Shown in pieces: positions 1 through 6,445 of a DNA stretch of 12,329 nucleotides. The DNA comes from Ponticaulis sp. (GTDB lineage: Bacteria > Pseudomonadota > Alphaproteobacteria > Caulobacterales > Hyphomonadaceae): positions 1 through 12,329 of the forward strand of contig PABS01000065.1 in the NCBI GenBank assembly GCA_002699325.1, given 5' to 3'. The position numbers were made by a program, and so were the translations under genes. Under the pieces are notes generated by a model. It made no database searches and was not told the origin of the DNA. It worked only from the letters and a program-made list of their open reading frames with translations. Position 1 is the stretch's first letter; each line of letters starts with the position of its first letter.

Positions 1-192
1 CGTGAGGCCGTCATCCGGGACCTCTACGACCTGCAGGCTGAAGTGGTCGGCCAGGTTGAAGTCCCTGAGTCCTATACTGATGAACTTTACCGTCTGAGAA
101 GCCACATCCTGTTCGTCAGTCAGCTCGTGAAGCGGATGGATAATCCCGGCCAGAGCGATGACCTCAACACCGTCCAGACCGCAAGCGTTTGA
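1..192 (+). CDS. C-terminal end of an unrecognised protein (partial)
   Basis: An open frame runs in from the left edge and stops with TGA at 190-192, leaving 63 codons. The visible tail is hydrophilic and likely helical, with an LYDLQAEV segment near its start and a RLRSHILFVSQLVKRM stretch, followed by a polar, probably disordered end rich in D, N, Q and S. I see no signal peptide, metal motif or membrane span in this fragment and do not recognise the family. Codon use is ordinary for the window, and the frame ends only 10 nt before the stop of the convergent LytTR gene, so it is probably a real gene end. Its function cannot be stated from this piece. Confidence 0.6.
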   Translation, partial: REAVIRDLYDLQAEVVGQVEVPESYTDELYRLRSHILFVSQLVKRMDNPGQSDDLNTVQTASV

Positions 193-202
193 GGATGACC
201 GA

Positions 203-967
203 TCACACCCAGCCTGCCTCGCGAACCGCTTTTGTATAAGTGCGGCTGACAGGCGCTTCTTTTCCCGATTGCAGGGTCAGGGTAATTCGCCCGGCTGAGG
301 TTGAGGCTGCTTTGACTCCCTGTTCGGCCACCCACCAGGACCGATGTGTCTGAAGCCCGGACGTGCCTTCGAGCTCGCGAACCGCATTAGCGAGCCGCTC
401 AAGGATCAGGTGCTCCCCCGCACTGGTGTGAACACGCAGATAGTGGTCTTCTGAAGATATGGCGTAGAGATCGGCATTTCGAAATGGCAGCGGAAGTCGC
501 TTCATGAAACTGCGAACCTTCTCAGCCTCGTCTGCGCTCGATCCATTCTGGGCCTGGGTTTTCGATTGTCGGATCTGGTCAATCATGTAGCCAAGCCCCG
601 TCATGGCCGCTGAGATCACCCAGACCAGACCGTATGTCACCGGTAGTTCAACCCATGAGAAATCCGTATCGCCCAGCATATAATTGAGGATGAGCAAAAC
701 CGGAGTGATCAGAACCGAGATAGCCGTTGTGATCACAACAAGAATCAGTGCGGCAGGCAGTCCCGCCATGCGCTCTGAAATCCAGTCTGCAACAAACCAG
801 CCAACACTCGATCCGTAGATGATCAATCCGGTCCAGTAGAGCCAGCCAATCCAGAATGGCAGTCCACTCGTCGCACCATACGGGCTGATGATCGCGAGAA
901 AGGTTCCGATCGCGCACAGCACTGCGAGTTCTCGTGTGCGTTTTGCCCAGTCAATCGCGATACGCAA
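203..967 (-). CDS. Membrane-anchored LytTR-family transcriptional regulator
   Basis: A 254-residue protein with two parts. Residues about 14-30, 36-60, 71-95 and 107-128 are four hydrophobic spans. After a polar linker, residues about 157-252 form a LytTR DNA-binding domain, shown by EDHYLRVHT, the LQTHRSWWV block (family consensus has an R-x-HRS core) and a PVSRTYTKAV end. There is no receiver domain, so it is likely a one-component membrane sensor-regulator, a known LytTR architecture. The start is TTG at 967, supported by an AAGGGG ribosome site (976-981, minus strand) eight bases upstream and by the lack of a better in-frame start before the first span. It is divergent from the DUF2141/carotenoid oxygenase operon, with 175 bp between start codons, so it may control that operon or itself; this is inference. 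The input signal is unknown. Confidence 0.87.
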   Translation of the reverse strand: MRIAIDWAKRTRELAVLCAIGTFLAIISPYGATSGLPFWIGWLYWTGLIIYGSSVGWFVADWISERMAGLPAALILVVITTAISVLITPVLLILNYMLGDTDFSWVELPVTYGLVWVISAAMTGLGYMIDQIRQSKTQAQNGSSADEAEKVRSFMKRLPLPFRNADLYAISSEDHYLRVHTSAGEHLILERLANAVRELEGTSGLQTHRSWWVAEQGVKAASTSAGRITLTLQSGKEAPVSRTYTKAVREAGWV

Positions 968-991
968 GCCGCAAACCCCTTATTTCTAACC

Positions 992-1039
992 CGTCATTCG
1001 CGCTTCGCGAACGACATTAGCGACGTTTTGCGAATGACG
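992..1039. promoter_or_regulatory. Long inverted repeat between divergent genes, candidate operator
   Basis: CGTCATTCGC (992-1001) is the exact reverse complement of GCGAATGACG (1030-1039), with a 28-nt spacer that itself holds the palindrome TTCGCGAA (1004-1011). It sits 25 bp upstream of the LytTR start and 104 bp upstream of the DUF2141 start, where a shared operator would be expected. No T-run follows either arm, so it does not look like a terminator. Which protein binds it is unknown. Confidence 0.4.
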
Positions 1040-1087
1040 TCAGCCCTTTCGTGAAGTCTTGCTCGAAAGCATCGTCAGCTCTGCCAG

Positions 1088-1133
1088 TTTCAGGTCATCG
1101 GCACTCACACGCCGCTCCAAACACGACCTGAAA
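1088..1133 (+). promoter_or_regulatory. Leader inverted repeat touching the ribosome binding site
   Basis: TTTCAGGTC (1088-1096) pairs perfectly with GACCTGAAA (1125-1133) across a 28-nt loop. The right arm runs into the AAAGGGA ribosome site (1131-1137) of the DUF2141 gene. If the leader is transcribed, the hairpin could partly mask that site and tune translation of the first gene of the operon; it could equally be a DNA operator. Only the pairing is visible; the function is inferred. Confidence 0.35.
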
Positions 1134-1142
1134 GGGACAGAC

Positions 1143-1595
1143 ATGAAACACGATATCAGACTCATCACCGCCTTATTCATGGCAACCGGCTCGCTTTTCG
1201 CGTCGGCCGTCATCCCTCCACCAGCAGACGCCGACCCCGGCAGCACGCTTTCCGTGACGGTTGAGCGCGTAGCTGAACCGCGCGGCCAGATCATGATCGC
1301 CATATTCAAAGGCGAAGAGGCCTACAAAACAAACCAGCCCATTCAAGCCACGGCCGCGTCGGTCGAGGGCGATTCGGTGACCGCTGAGTTCAGCCTCGAG
1401 CCCGGCGAATACGGCATCAAGCTGTATCACGACGTGAATGGAGATGGTGAAATGAACACCAATCCCTTCGGCATGCCGACTGAGCCTTTCGGATTTTCCA
1501 ACAATGCACCGGTACGCTTTGGCCCACCCGGCTGGAACGCGGCAAAGTTCGAGATTGGCGCTGAGGGCGCCAGCCAGATCATTTCAATCAACTAA
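1143..1595 (+). CDS. DUF2141 family exported protein
   Basis: A 150-residue protein with an N-terminal signal peptide (basic start, hydrophobic core about residues 7-20, likely cut near FASA at about 22), so it should be periplasmic. The rest matches DUF2141. The family's hallmark block is at about residues 95-120: YHDVNGDGEMNTNPFG followed by MPTEPFGFSNN, with the D/N/G-rich part resembling a calcium-binding loop. The start at 1143 is preferred over an upstream in-frame TTG-type start at 1059 because it has an AAAGGGA ribosome site and makes a clean signal peptide. It is the first gene of a tight three-gene operon; the carotenoid oxygenase follows after 11 nt. The biochemical role of DUF2141 is not established. 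Members are often near carotenoid or membrane-lipid genes, so a role with its neighbour is possible but unproven. Confidence 0.85.
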   Translation: MKHDIRLITALFMATGSLFASAVIPPPADADPGSTLSVTVERVAEPRGQIMIAIFKGEEAYKTNQPIQATAASVEGDSVTAEFSLEPGEYGIKLYHDVNGDGEMNTNPFGMPTEPFGFSNNAPVRFGPPGWNAAKFEIGAEGASQIISIN

Positions 1596-1606
1596 GGACG
1601 AGACAC

Positions 1607-3070
1607 ATGTCACTCTCAAGACGAGGATTCCTTGCTGGGTCTGGCGCTGCGCTGGCCGCGATTTCGACACAGCATTCATGGGCCGAGAGCCCGCTATACT
1701 GGCAGGCCGGCTGGCAGACAGCGCCAGCGGAGGGCTATGCGTCAACAGACATGACATTGATCCGCGGCGAACTTCCCGCAGACTTAAAGGGTGTTTTGTA
1801 TCGCAATGGTCCGGCCCAGTTCCGCTATGGAGATCAGTATCTTGATCACTGGTTTGACGGCGACGGCATGGTTCATTCCATCCGTTTCGAAGACGGGCGT
1901 GCGGTCCATTCTGGCCAGTTCGTAAAAACCGAGAAGCGGATTGCCGAACAGGCCGCGCAAAAGTTCCTGGCACCAGGCTTTGGCACGCTGGGAGATCCAT
2001 CCTATCCAGTCAGCAGCGCTGACGCCACGAACGCAGCGAACACCTCTGTGCTTCGTGTTGGTGACGATCTTCTTGCGCTCTGGGAAGCTGGATCCGCCTA
2101 TCGCCTTGATCCGGTGAGTCTGGAAACGCTTGGTCCAAAAACCTGGCGCGGCGATCTGAAAGGCGTGCCGTTTCTGGCCCATCCAAAGGTCGAAACCAAC
2201 GGCACGATCTGGAATCTTGGCGTCAGCGGACCGAATGTAGGCATCTACAGGATTTCAGCCGATGGCAGCCAGACAGATTTCGGCCTCGTGAATATCGGCG
2301 TGCCCGCTTATATACACGACTTCGCAATGACCGAGCGTCACCTCCTGATCCTCGTCCAGCCCTGGATTTATCAGAAACAGACACCGCCCTTCACAAACAG
2401 CATGGCCTGGTCACCAGAACAGGGTCTGCGGGTCCTGATTGTCGACAAATCCGACTTTTCCAACACACGCTGGGCCGAGCTTCCGCCCCGCTTCTTCTTC
2501 CACACCGGCGATGCCTGGGAAGACGCTGACGGCAGGATCTTCATCGACCTTGCAACCTATCCGGACTCTCAATTCGTTGAGCAGGGTGAGGCCGACACCA
2601 TCGAAGGCAAGTATCAGAAGCCCGCCCATAGCGGTGCTCAGATGGCGATGATCATGATCCCGAAAAAGGGCGAGGCAAGCCTCACCGAGACAGGGCTTCC
2701 CGCCGAGTTTCCAAGGATCGACCCGCGCTATCAGGGGCAGGCCCGCAATCAGGTCTGGATGATCGACTCAGAACAGCGTGACTTCGCGCCAGGGTCTTCC
2801 AAAATCCGGCGACTGGACTGGCAGACCATGGTGCCAGATATGCACGACTTCGGACGCGAGCACATGGTAGAGGAACATATCTTCGTTCCCCGGCACGACA
2901 GTGCTCAAGAAGGCGTGGGCTGGCTCGTGGGGACCACCCTCAACATGAAGGAACGCGCGACTGAAGTTCACGTGTTCGACGCCATGCACCTGAATGACGG
3001 ACCCATGGCCAGCTTCCGCGCCCCTTATGCCTGGCCACTTGGCTTCCACGGCACCTGGGCAGATGCGTGA
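1607..3070 (+). CDS. Carotenoid oxygenase (RPE65/CCD family) with Tat signal
   Basis: A 487-residue protein of the non-heme iron carotenoid/stilbene cleavage oxygenase family, which cuts C=C bonds of carotenoids, apocarotenoids or stilbenes with O2. The seven-bladed propeller's four iron-ligand histidines are visible: H192 in AHPKVE, H237 in YIHDFA, H299 in FFFHTGDAWE and H481 in GFHGTWAD. The family blocks LKGVLYRNGPAQF and HWFDGDGMVHSI are near residues 60-90. The first residues MSLSRRGFLAGS fit a twin-arginine signal (RR at 5-6, hydrophobic stretch 8-20, probable cut near 26), so the enzyme is probably exported folded, unlike most characterised bacterial members, which are cytoplasmic. ATG 1607 follows an AAGGACGAGA ribosome site. 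It is the middle gene of an operon with DUF2141 and DUF2306. Substrate cannot be read from sequence; carotenoid or retinoid cleavage is likeliest, a lignostilbene-type substrate is possible. Confidence 0.93.
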   Translation: MSLSRRGFLAGSGAALAAISTQHSWAESPLYWQAGWQTAPAEGYASTDMTLIRGELPADLKGVLYRNGPAQFRYGDQYLDHWFDGDGMVHSIRFEDGRAVHSGQFVKTEKRIAEQAAQKFLAPGFGTLGDPSYPVSSADATNAANTSVLRVGDDLLALWEAGSAYRLDPVSLETLGPKTWRGDLKGVPFLAHPKVETNGTIWNLGVSGPNVGIYRISADGSQTDFGLVNIGVPAYIHDFAMTERHLLILVQPWIYQKQTPPFTNSMAWSPEQGLRVLIVDKSDFSNTRWAELPPRFFFHTGDAWEDADGRIFIDLATYPDSQFVEQGEADTIEGKYQKPAHSGAQMAMIMIPKKGEASLTETGLPAEFPRIDPRYQGQARNQVWMIDSEQRDFAPGSSKIRRLDWQTMVPDMHDFGREHMVEEHIFVPRHDSAQEGVGWLVGTTLNMKERATEVHVFDAMHLNDGPMASFRAPYAWPLGFHGTWADA

Positions 3071-3082
3071 GGAGCATGTGAC

Positions 3083-3463
3083 ATGAGACTGGAGGCTTTC
3101 ATCAGCGCCGGACCCGTTATCCAGGCACATCTGATCGCGGCGCTCACCGCGCTCGCGATTGGTCTGACGCTTTATCTGCTTCCAAAGGGTCGCCTGCCCC
3201 ACCGCACACTGGGCATCGCATGCGCAACATGCCTGACAGTTGCGGCAGGGACCGCGATGTTCATCACCAGGGCAAATCCAGGCTGGTGGAGTGTGATTCA
3301 CGTCTTCGTTCCACTCACCTTCGCGGGACTGTTTGGAATTGTCATGGCGATACGTCATCGCCGCTGGGCCTATCACCGACATGCGGCGCGCGGATTGATC
3401 TTCGGCGCTTTGTTAATTCCGGGATTATTCGCGCTCCTGCCCGGGAGACTGCTCAACGTCTGA
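3083..3463 (+). CDS. DUF2306-like four-helix membrane protein
   Basis: A 126-residue, strongly hydrophobic protein with four likely membrane spans at about residues 13-33, 43-61, 71-89 and 104-120. Histidines lie at the membrane edges: PHRTLG at 39-44 and YHRHA at 97-101. This pattern of short spans with an H-R-x-x-G turn resembles the DUF2306 (predicted membrane protein) family, whose function is unknown. The histidines could bind heme or metal, but that is speculation. The ATG follows a GGAG ribosome site 12 nt after the stop of the carotenoid oxygenase, so it is the last gene of that operon, and a hairpin terminator lies about 45 nt downstream. It may be a membrane partner for the exported oxygenase. 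Confidence 0.75.
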   Translation: MRLEAFISAGPVIQAHLIAALTALAIGLTLYLLPKGRLPHRTLGIACATCLTVAAGTAMFITRANPGWWSVIHVFVPLTFAGLFGIVMAIRHRRWAYHRHAARGLIFGALLIPGLFALLPGRLLNV

Positions 3464-3507
3464 TCTTTGGGGGCGTCTACACCTGACATAACGGGGCTCC
3501 ACTCACC

Positions 3508-3549
3508 TTCCGGCAGGCGGTCGCCTGCCCCTGCCGGAGTCTTTCTTTT
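3508..3549 (+). terminator. Rho-independent-type terminator after the carotenoid oxygenase operon
   Basis: CCGGCAGG (3510-3517) pairs with CCTGCCGG (3530-3537), extended by one A-T and one G-T pair, followed by TCTTTCTTTT at 3540-3549. An alternative inner stem, GGCAGGCG with CGCCTGCC, is also possible. The position just after the DUF2306 stop and the T-rich tail support a transcription terminator. Confidence 0.7.
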
Positions 3550-3552
3550 GCC

Positions 3553-3564
3553 GGTCAATTGACC
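3553..3564. promoter_or_regulatory. 12-bp perfect palindrome upstream of the phosphatase gene
   Basis: GGTCAATTGACC is its own reverse complement and contains a TTGACC that could be a -35 element, though no convincing -10 lies at normal spacing. It is in the 140-bp gap before the phosphatase. It could be an operator, but a palindrome of this length is expected a few times by chance in 12 kb. Confidence 0.25.
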
Positions 3565-3690
3565 AGAAGTACGATGCATAGAAAAACTGAGCCCAATCCC
3601 AGCGGTTTCAGGCTCAAATGGCAAACGTCATCAGCCTGTCACGACCGCTCGCTAGCACTGACACACGACGCCCGAAGACTGGAGCCTTTC

Positions 3691-4869
3691 ATGAAACATA
3701 TCGCAAGCTTGCTGCTTTCAACCGGGCTACTGGCCGCGTGTACCTCCACCGGCCCATCCTCGCCCGAGACCAGCTCCTATGGCAGCGCGATTGAGGCCCT
3801 GAACGTTTATTATCGTTCCATCCCCGCCAGCGAGCTTCCAGCCGGGCCAGAGCTGAAAGAGCTCGACCTCTCAAAACCGCTTACGCGCATCATGGTCGCC
3901 TCTTGTAATGATGAGGAAAAACCAGACCCCGCCCTCGCCAGCATTGCTCGCGAAGATGCCGATCTGTTCCTGTTCATCGGTGACAACGTTTATGGCGACA
4001 TGGATGGCCGCAGCTATGTGAGTTTTGATGTTGAACTCGCCGAATTGCGCGAGTCCTATAATGATCTTGCTGACATGCCGGAATACAATGCCGTAGCAGA
4101 CGCTATGCCCATCCTGGCCACCTGGGATGACCACGATTTTGGCCTGAACGATGATGGCGAAGGGTTTCCGGCCCACGTCCTTTCGGAACGGATTTTTGAG
4201 AAGTTCTTCCATATGGACGACACTGAAATCGTAGAACGCCCGGGGATCTATTATTCGCGCATGGTCGGCCCGCCCGGCCAGCGCACACAGATTATCATGC
4301 TGGACACGCGTTATTTCAGATCGGACCTGATGCCGACTGACGAATACGGCAAAACCGGCAAAGAGCGTTACATCCCAAGTACAGCCGACGCACAGCAAAT
4401 GCTGGGAGATGCCCAATGGGCCTGGCTGGAAGAAGAGCTCAAAAAGCCTGCAGACCTCCGCCTTCTCGTCTCCTCCATTCAGATCATCCCGGACGATCAC
4501 GGTTGGGAGAGCTGGGACAAGCTGCCTGCCGAACGTGATCGGCTGTATGCCCTCCTCGAAGAGACAGAAGCCGAAGGCGTGGTGTTTCTCTCCGGCGACC
4601 GCCACACGGCCTTTCTCTATAAGGATGAGGATCGCGGTCCCTACCCGTATTATGAGCTGACAGCCTCTTCACTCAATCAGGCCTTTGCACGCGATCCGGT
4701 CTCGACCGAATACGATGGCCGCCAGATTGGCGATGGATACACGCCCGGCAATTACGGCGAGGTAGAGATCGACTGGGAAGGCGAAACCATCCAGCTCACA
4801 ATCAAATCCGAAACCGGTGAGGATGTCAGTGTCGTCGGCTTTACCTTCGCCGAAATCAACGCAGGCTAA
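3691..4869 (+). CDS. PhoD-type alkaline phosphatase / metallophosphatase, lipoprotein
   Basis: A 392-residue protein of the PhoD-like metallophosphatase family, secreted phosphodiesterases/phosphatases that use iron and calcium. Motifs in order: VASCND at 69-74, FIGDNVYGD at 95-103, ATWDDHDFG at 143-151, LDTRYFRS at 204-211 and FLSGDRHTAF at 299-308; these carry the expected metal-binding Asp, Asn and His residues. The start at 1-17 is a lipoprotein signal ending in LLAAC with Cys17 as the lipid site; T18 and S19 follow rather than Asp, so outer-membrane sorting with the domain in the periplasm or at the surface is likely. ATG 3691 is chosen because it gives this lipobox and follows GGAG; an in-frame extension to 3559 would bury the signal. 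It stands alone between a terminator and an MFS gene. Phosphate scavenging is the likely role; the exact ester substrate is unknown. Confidence 0.88.
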   Translation: MKHIASLLLSTGLLAACTSTGPSSPETSSYGSAIEALNVYYRSIPASELPAGPELKELDLSKPLTRIMVASCNDEEKPDPALASIAREDADLFLFIGDNVYGDMDGRSYVSFDVELAELRESYNDLADMPEYNAVADAMPILATWDDHDFGLNDDGEGFPAHVLSERIFEKFFHMDDTEIVERPGIYYSRMVGPPGQRTQIIMLDTRYFRSDLMPTDEYGKTGKERYIPSTADAQQMLGDAQWAWLEEELKKPADLRLLVSSIQIIPDDHGWESWDKLPAERDRLYALLEETEAEGVVFLSGDRHTAFLYKDEDRGPYPYYELTASSLNQAFARDPVSTEYDGRQIGDGYTPGNYGEVEIDWEGETIQLTIKSETGEDVSVVGFTFAEINAG

Positions 4870-4904
4870 AAGCGTGTCGGATCCATCACGCATAAAGATC
4901 GCTG

Positions 4905-4927
4905 AGCTCCGCCAATCTGGGGGAGCT
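4905..4927 (+). terminator. Weak hairpin downstream of the phosphatase gene
   Basis: AGCTCC (4905-4910) pairs with GGAGCT (4922-4927) over an 11-nt loop, 35 nt after the phosphatase stop. No T-run follows, so it is at best a weak or factor-dependent terminator. The rest of the 4870-5081 gap shows no gene I can support. Confidence 0.25.
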
Positions 4928-5038
4928 TGGCCTCTCGACACCTTACTGTGTCATGGATAACCGCTTAATCGGCACAGCGGTATTTGAGGTCGCGGAATTG
5001 ATCCGCCAAGAATGAGCCCGCAAGCTTGCCGACACTGA

Positions 5039-5053
5039 CCAAACATGGTTTGG
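5039..5053. promoter_or_regulatory. CCAAAC-ATG-GTTTGG inverted repeat before the MFS gene
   Basis: Perfect 6-bp arms flank three bases, 29 nt upstream of the chosen MFS start. It could be a repressor operator or a small leader hairpin. No T-run follows and no cognate regulator gene is adjacent. Confidence 0.25.
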
Positions 5054-5081
5054 CATGCGCAATTGGCGGAAAGACAAGCCC

Positions 5082-6332
5082 ATGACCGCATTTCGAAATG
5101 TTGCCTCGCTCATCCTCGCTGCTGCACTCTTGCAGGTGGCTGGTGGATTGCTGGGTGTCATCGTCCCTCTGGCGCTGGGTGCTGAAGGGTATTCCAACGC
5201 GATCGTGGGTCTGATCGCGGCTGTCTATTCCGCAGGCTTTATGGTGGGCGCCGCTATTGCGCCGCGCATCATCCGCGAGATTGCCAACGTTCGGGCGTTC
5301 GCGTTTGCCGCAGGCCTTCTGGCCAGCGTTGTGCTGTTCATGTCTCTGTTTCGCGATCCCTATAGCTGGGGCCTTGCGCGCTTTGCTCAGGGTATCGGAT
5401 TTGCGCTGATGTTTGCGAGCGTTGAGAGCTGGCTGACCGAGGCCACGCCCCAGGAGAAACGAGGCTCCGTGCTGGGCGTCTATCTGGTCGCCACCAAAAT
5501 TTCTCTGATGGCAGGGCCCTTCCTCGCAGTTGGGTCTCCGCCCCCGGCGCTGGAACCTTATGTCTGGTGCGGGATATTTTTCTCGCTCGCGCTCTTGCCG
5601 GTTTGCCTGACGCGGTCCCTTCAGCCTGCACCGCCTGACCCATCACCCTTTCCAATTCGTCGCATGTTCGACGTCGCGCCTGCCGCCGTGATCGGTGTCT
5701 TCGTGGCTGGCTTTTCCAATACGGGCTTTCTGTCACTTCTCCCGATCTATGCCAGTAATGCCCCCGGCTCCTCCGTCACAACGGCCGCCACACTCATGGC
5801 CGCAGCCTATCTTGGCAGCATGATCAGCCAGTGGCCGGTTGGCTATATTTCAGACCGCATTGACCGGCGTCTTGTCATTGGAGCCATGGGCCTGGCCTCT
5901 GCGGCCGTCGCGCTGGTGCTTGCGGTGATTGACGCTCAGCCGGGCGCGCTTGTCGCAGAGATACTGATCGGCCTTTGGGGAGCGGGAGCCTTATCCTTTT
6001 ATGGACTTTGCATCGCTCACGCCGCCGACCGCAGCGAACCCGAAAAGATAGCGCGCATGATGTCGGGGCTGTTATTTGTGTGGGCGTTCGGTTCAATTCT
6101 CGGCCCGCTGGTCTTCGGTGTGGTCATGTCGTCGCCGCTGGGCGGTCGTGGCCTTTTCATTTTGGAAGCCGTGATCGGCGTTGTGCTCTTCCTTCTGATG
6201 ATCTGGAGACGTCAGGCAAAAGAGAAAGTCAGCGCGGACGATCGCGAACATTTCGAAATTGCTCAGCCGACATCGGTACTGGGATCAGAGATCGATCCAC
6301 GGACCGACACACCAGAAGAAGACACCGTGTGA
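5082..6332 (+). CDS. MFS transporter, YcaD-like
   Basis: A 416-residue integral membrane protein with about twelve hydrophobic spans in two halves. Features of the major facilitator superfamily: GFMVGAAIAPRIIRE after span 2, the block FASVESWLTEATPQEKRG at about 111-128, which closely follows the ESWL-x(3-5)-P-x-x-x-RG pattern of YcaD-type sugar/drug-efflux-annotated transporters, and a cytoplasmic-loop motif GYISDRIDRRLVI in the second half. A charged cytoplasmic C-terminus of about 45 residues follows the last span. ATG 5082 is preferred to 5055 because GGCGGAAAG precedes it at good spacing and the hydrophobic N-terminus then starts at once; the longer form would add nine mostly charged residues. 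The gene is alone, between the phosphatase and the sucC promoter region. Substrate is unknown. Confidence 0.85.
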   Translation: MTAFRNVASLILAAALLQVAGGLLGVIVPLALGAEGYSNAIVGLIAAVYSAGFMVGAAIAPRIIREIANVRAFAFAAGLLASVVLFMSLFRDPYSWGLARFAQGIGFALMFASVESWLTEATPQEKRGSVLGVYLVATKISLMAGPFLAVGSPPPALEPYVWCGIFFSLALLPVCLTRSLQPAPPDPSPFPIRRMFDVAPAAVIGVFVAGFSNTGFLSLLPIYASNAPGSSVTTAATLMAAAYLGSMISQWPVGYISDRIDRRLVIGAMGLASAAVALVLAVIDAQPGALVAEILIGLWGAGALSFYGLCIAHAADRSEPEKIARMMSGLLFVWAFGSILGPLVFGVVMSSPLGGRGLFILEAVIGVVLFLLMIWRRQAKEKVSADDREHFEIAQPTSVLGSEIDPRTDTPEEDTV

Positions 6333-6348
6333 TGACTGTTTTTCCGCA

Positions 6349-6370
6349 TTGCGAAACACCAGTGTTGCAA
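6349..6370. promoter_or_regulatory. Inverted repeat abutting the sucC -35 region
   Basis: TTGC-GA-AACAC (6349-6359) pairs with GTGTT-GCAA (6362-6370), with a two-base bulge and a two-base centre. The right half contains the TTGCAA proposed as the -35 element. It could be an operator for sucC, or the tail hairpin of the MFS transcript. Confidence 0.3.
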
Positions 6371-6392
6371 GGCAGGGGCCTGTTGTTATAAC
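6365..6392 (+). promoter_or_regulatory. Candidate sigma-70-type promoter of sucC
   Basis: TTGCAA (6365-6370) and TATAAC (6387-6392) are spaced by 16 bases, matching the housekeeping consensus at 4 of 6 and 5 of 6 positions. Transcription would start near 6399, giving a leader of roughly 47 nt before the sucC ATG. This is a pattern match only. Confidence 0.45.
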
Positions 6393-6445
6393 CCGGTCCT
6401 GTCTTCGGGGCGTCACGCCACCATCCAAGCAAAGAGGCAGCATTC

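Noticed and set aside
1059..1142. 28-residue N-terminal extension of the DUF2141 protein
   Set aside because: No ribosome site at 1059, and it would disrupt the signal peptide; ATG 1143 has AAAGGGA upstream.
3559..3690. A 44-residue N-terminal extension of the phosphatase frame
   Set aside because: It would bury a clear lipoprotein signal (LLAAC, Cys17) and has no good ribosome site.
4953..5015. A 20-codon ATG frame in the gap between the phosphatase and MFS genes, reading MDNRLIGTAVFEVAELIRQE
   Set aside because: No ribosome site, too short to judge, and no family recognised; chance frame is more likely.
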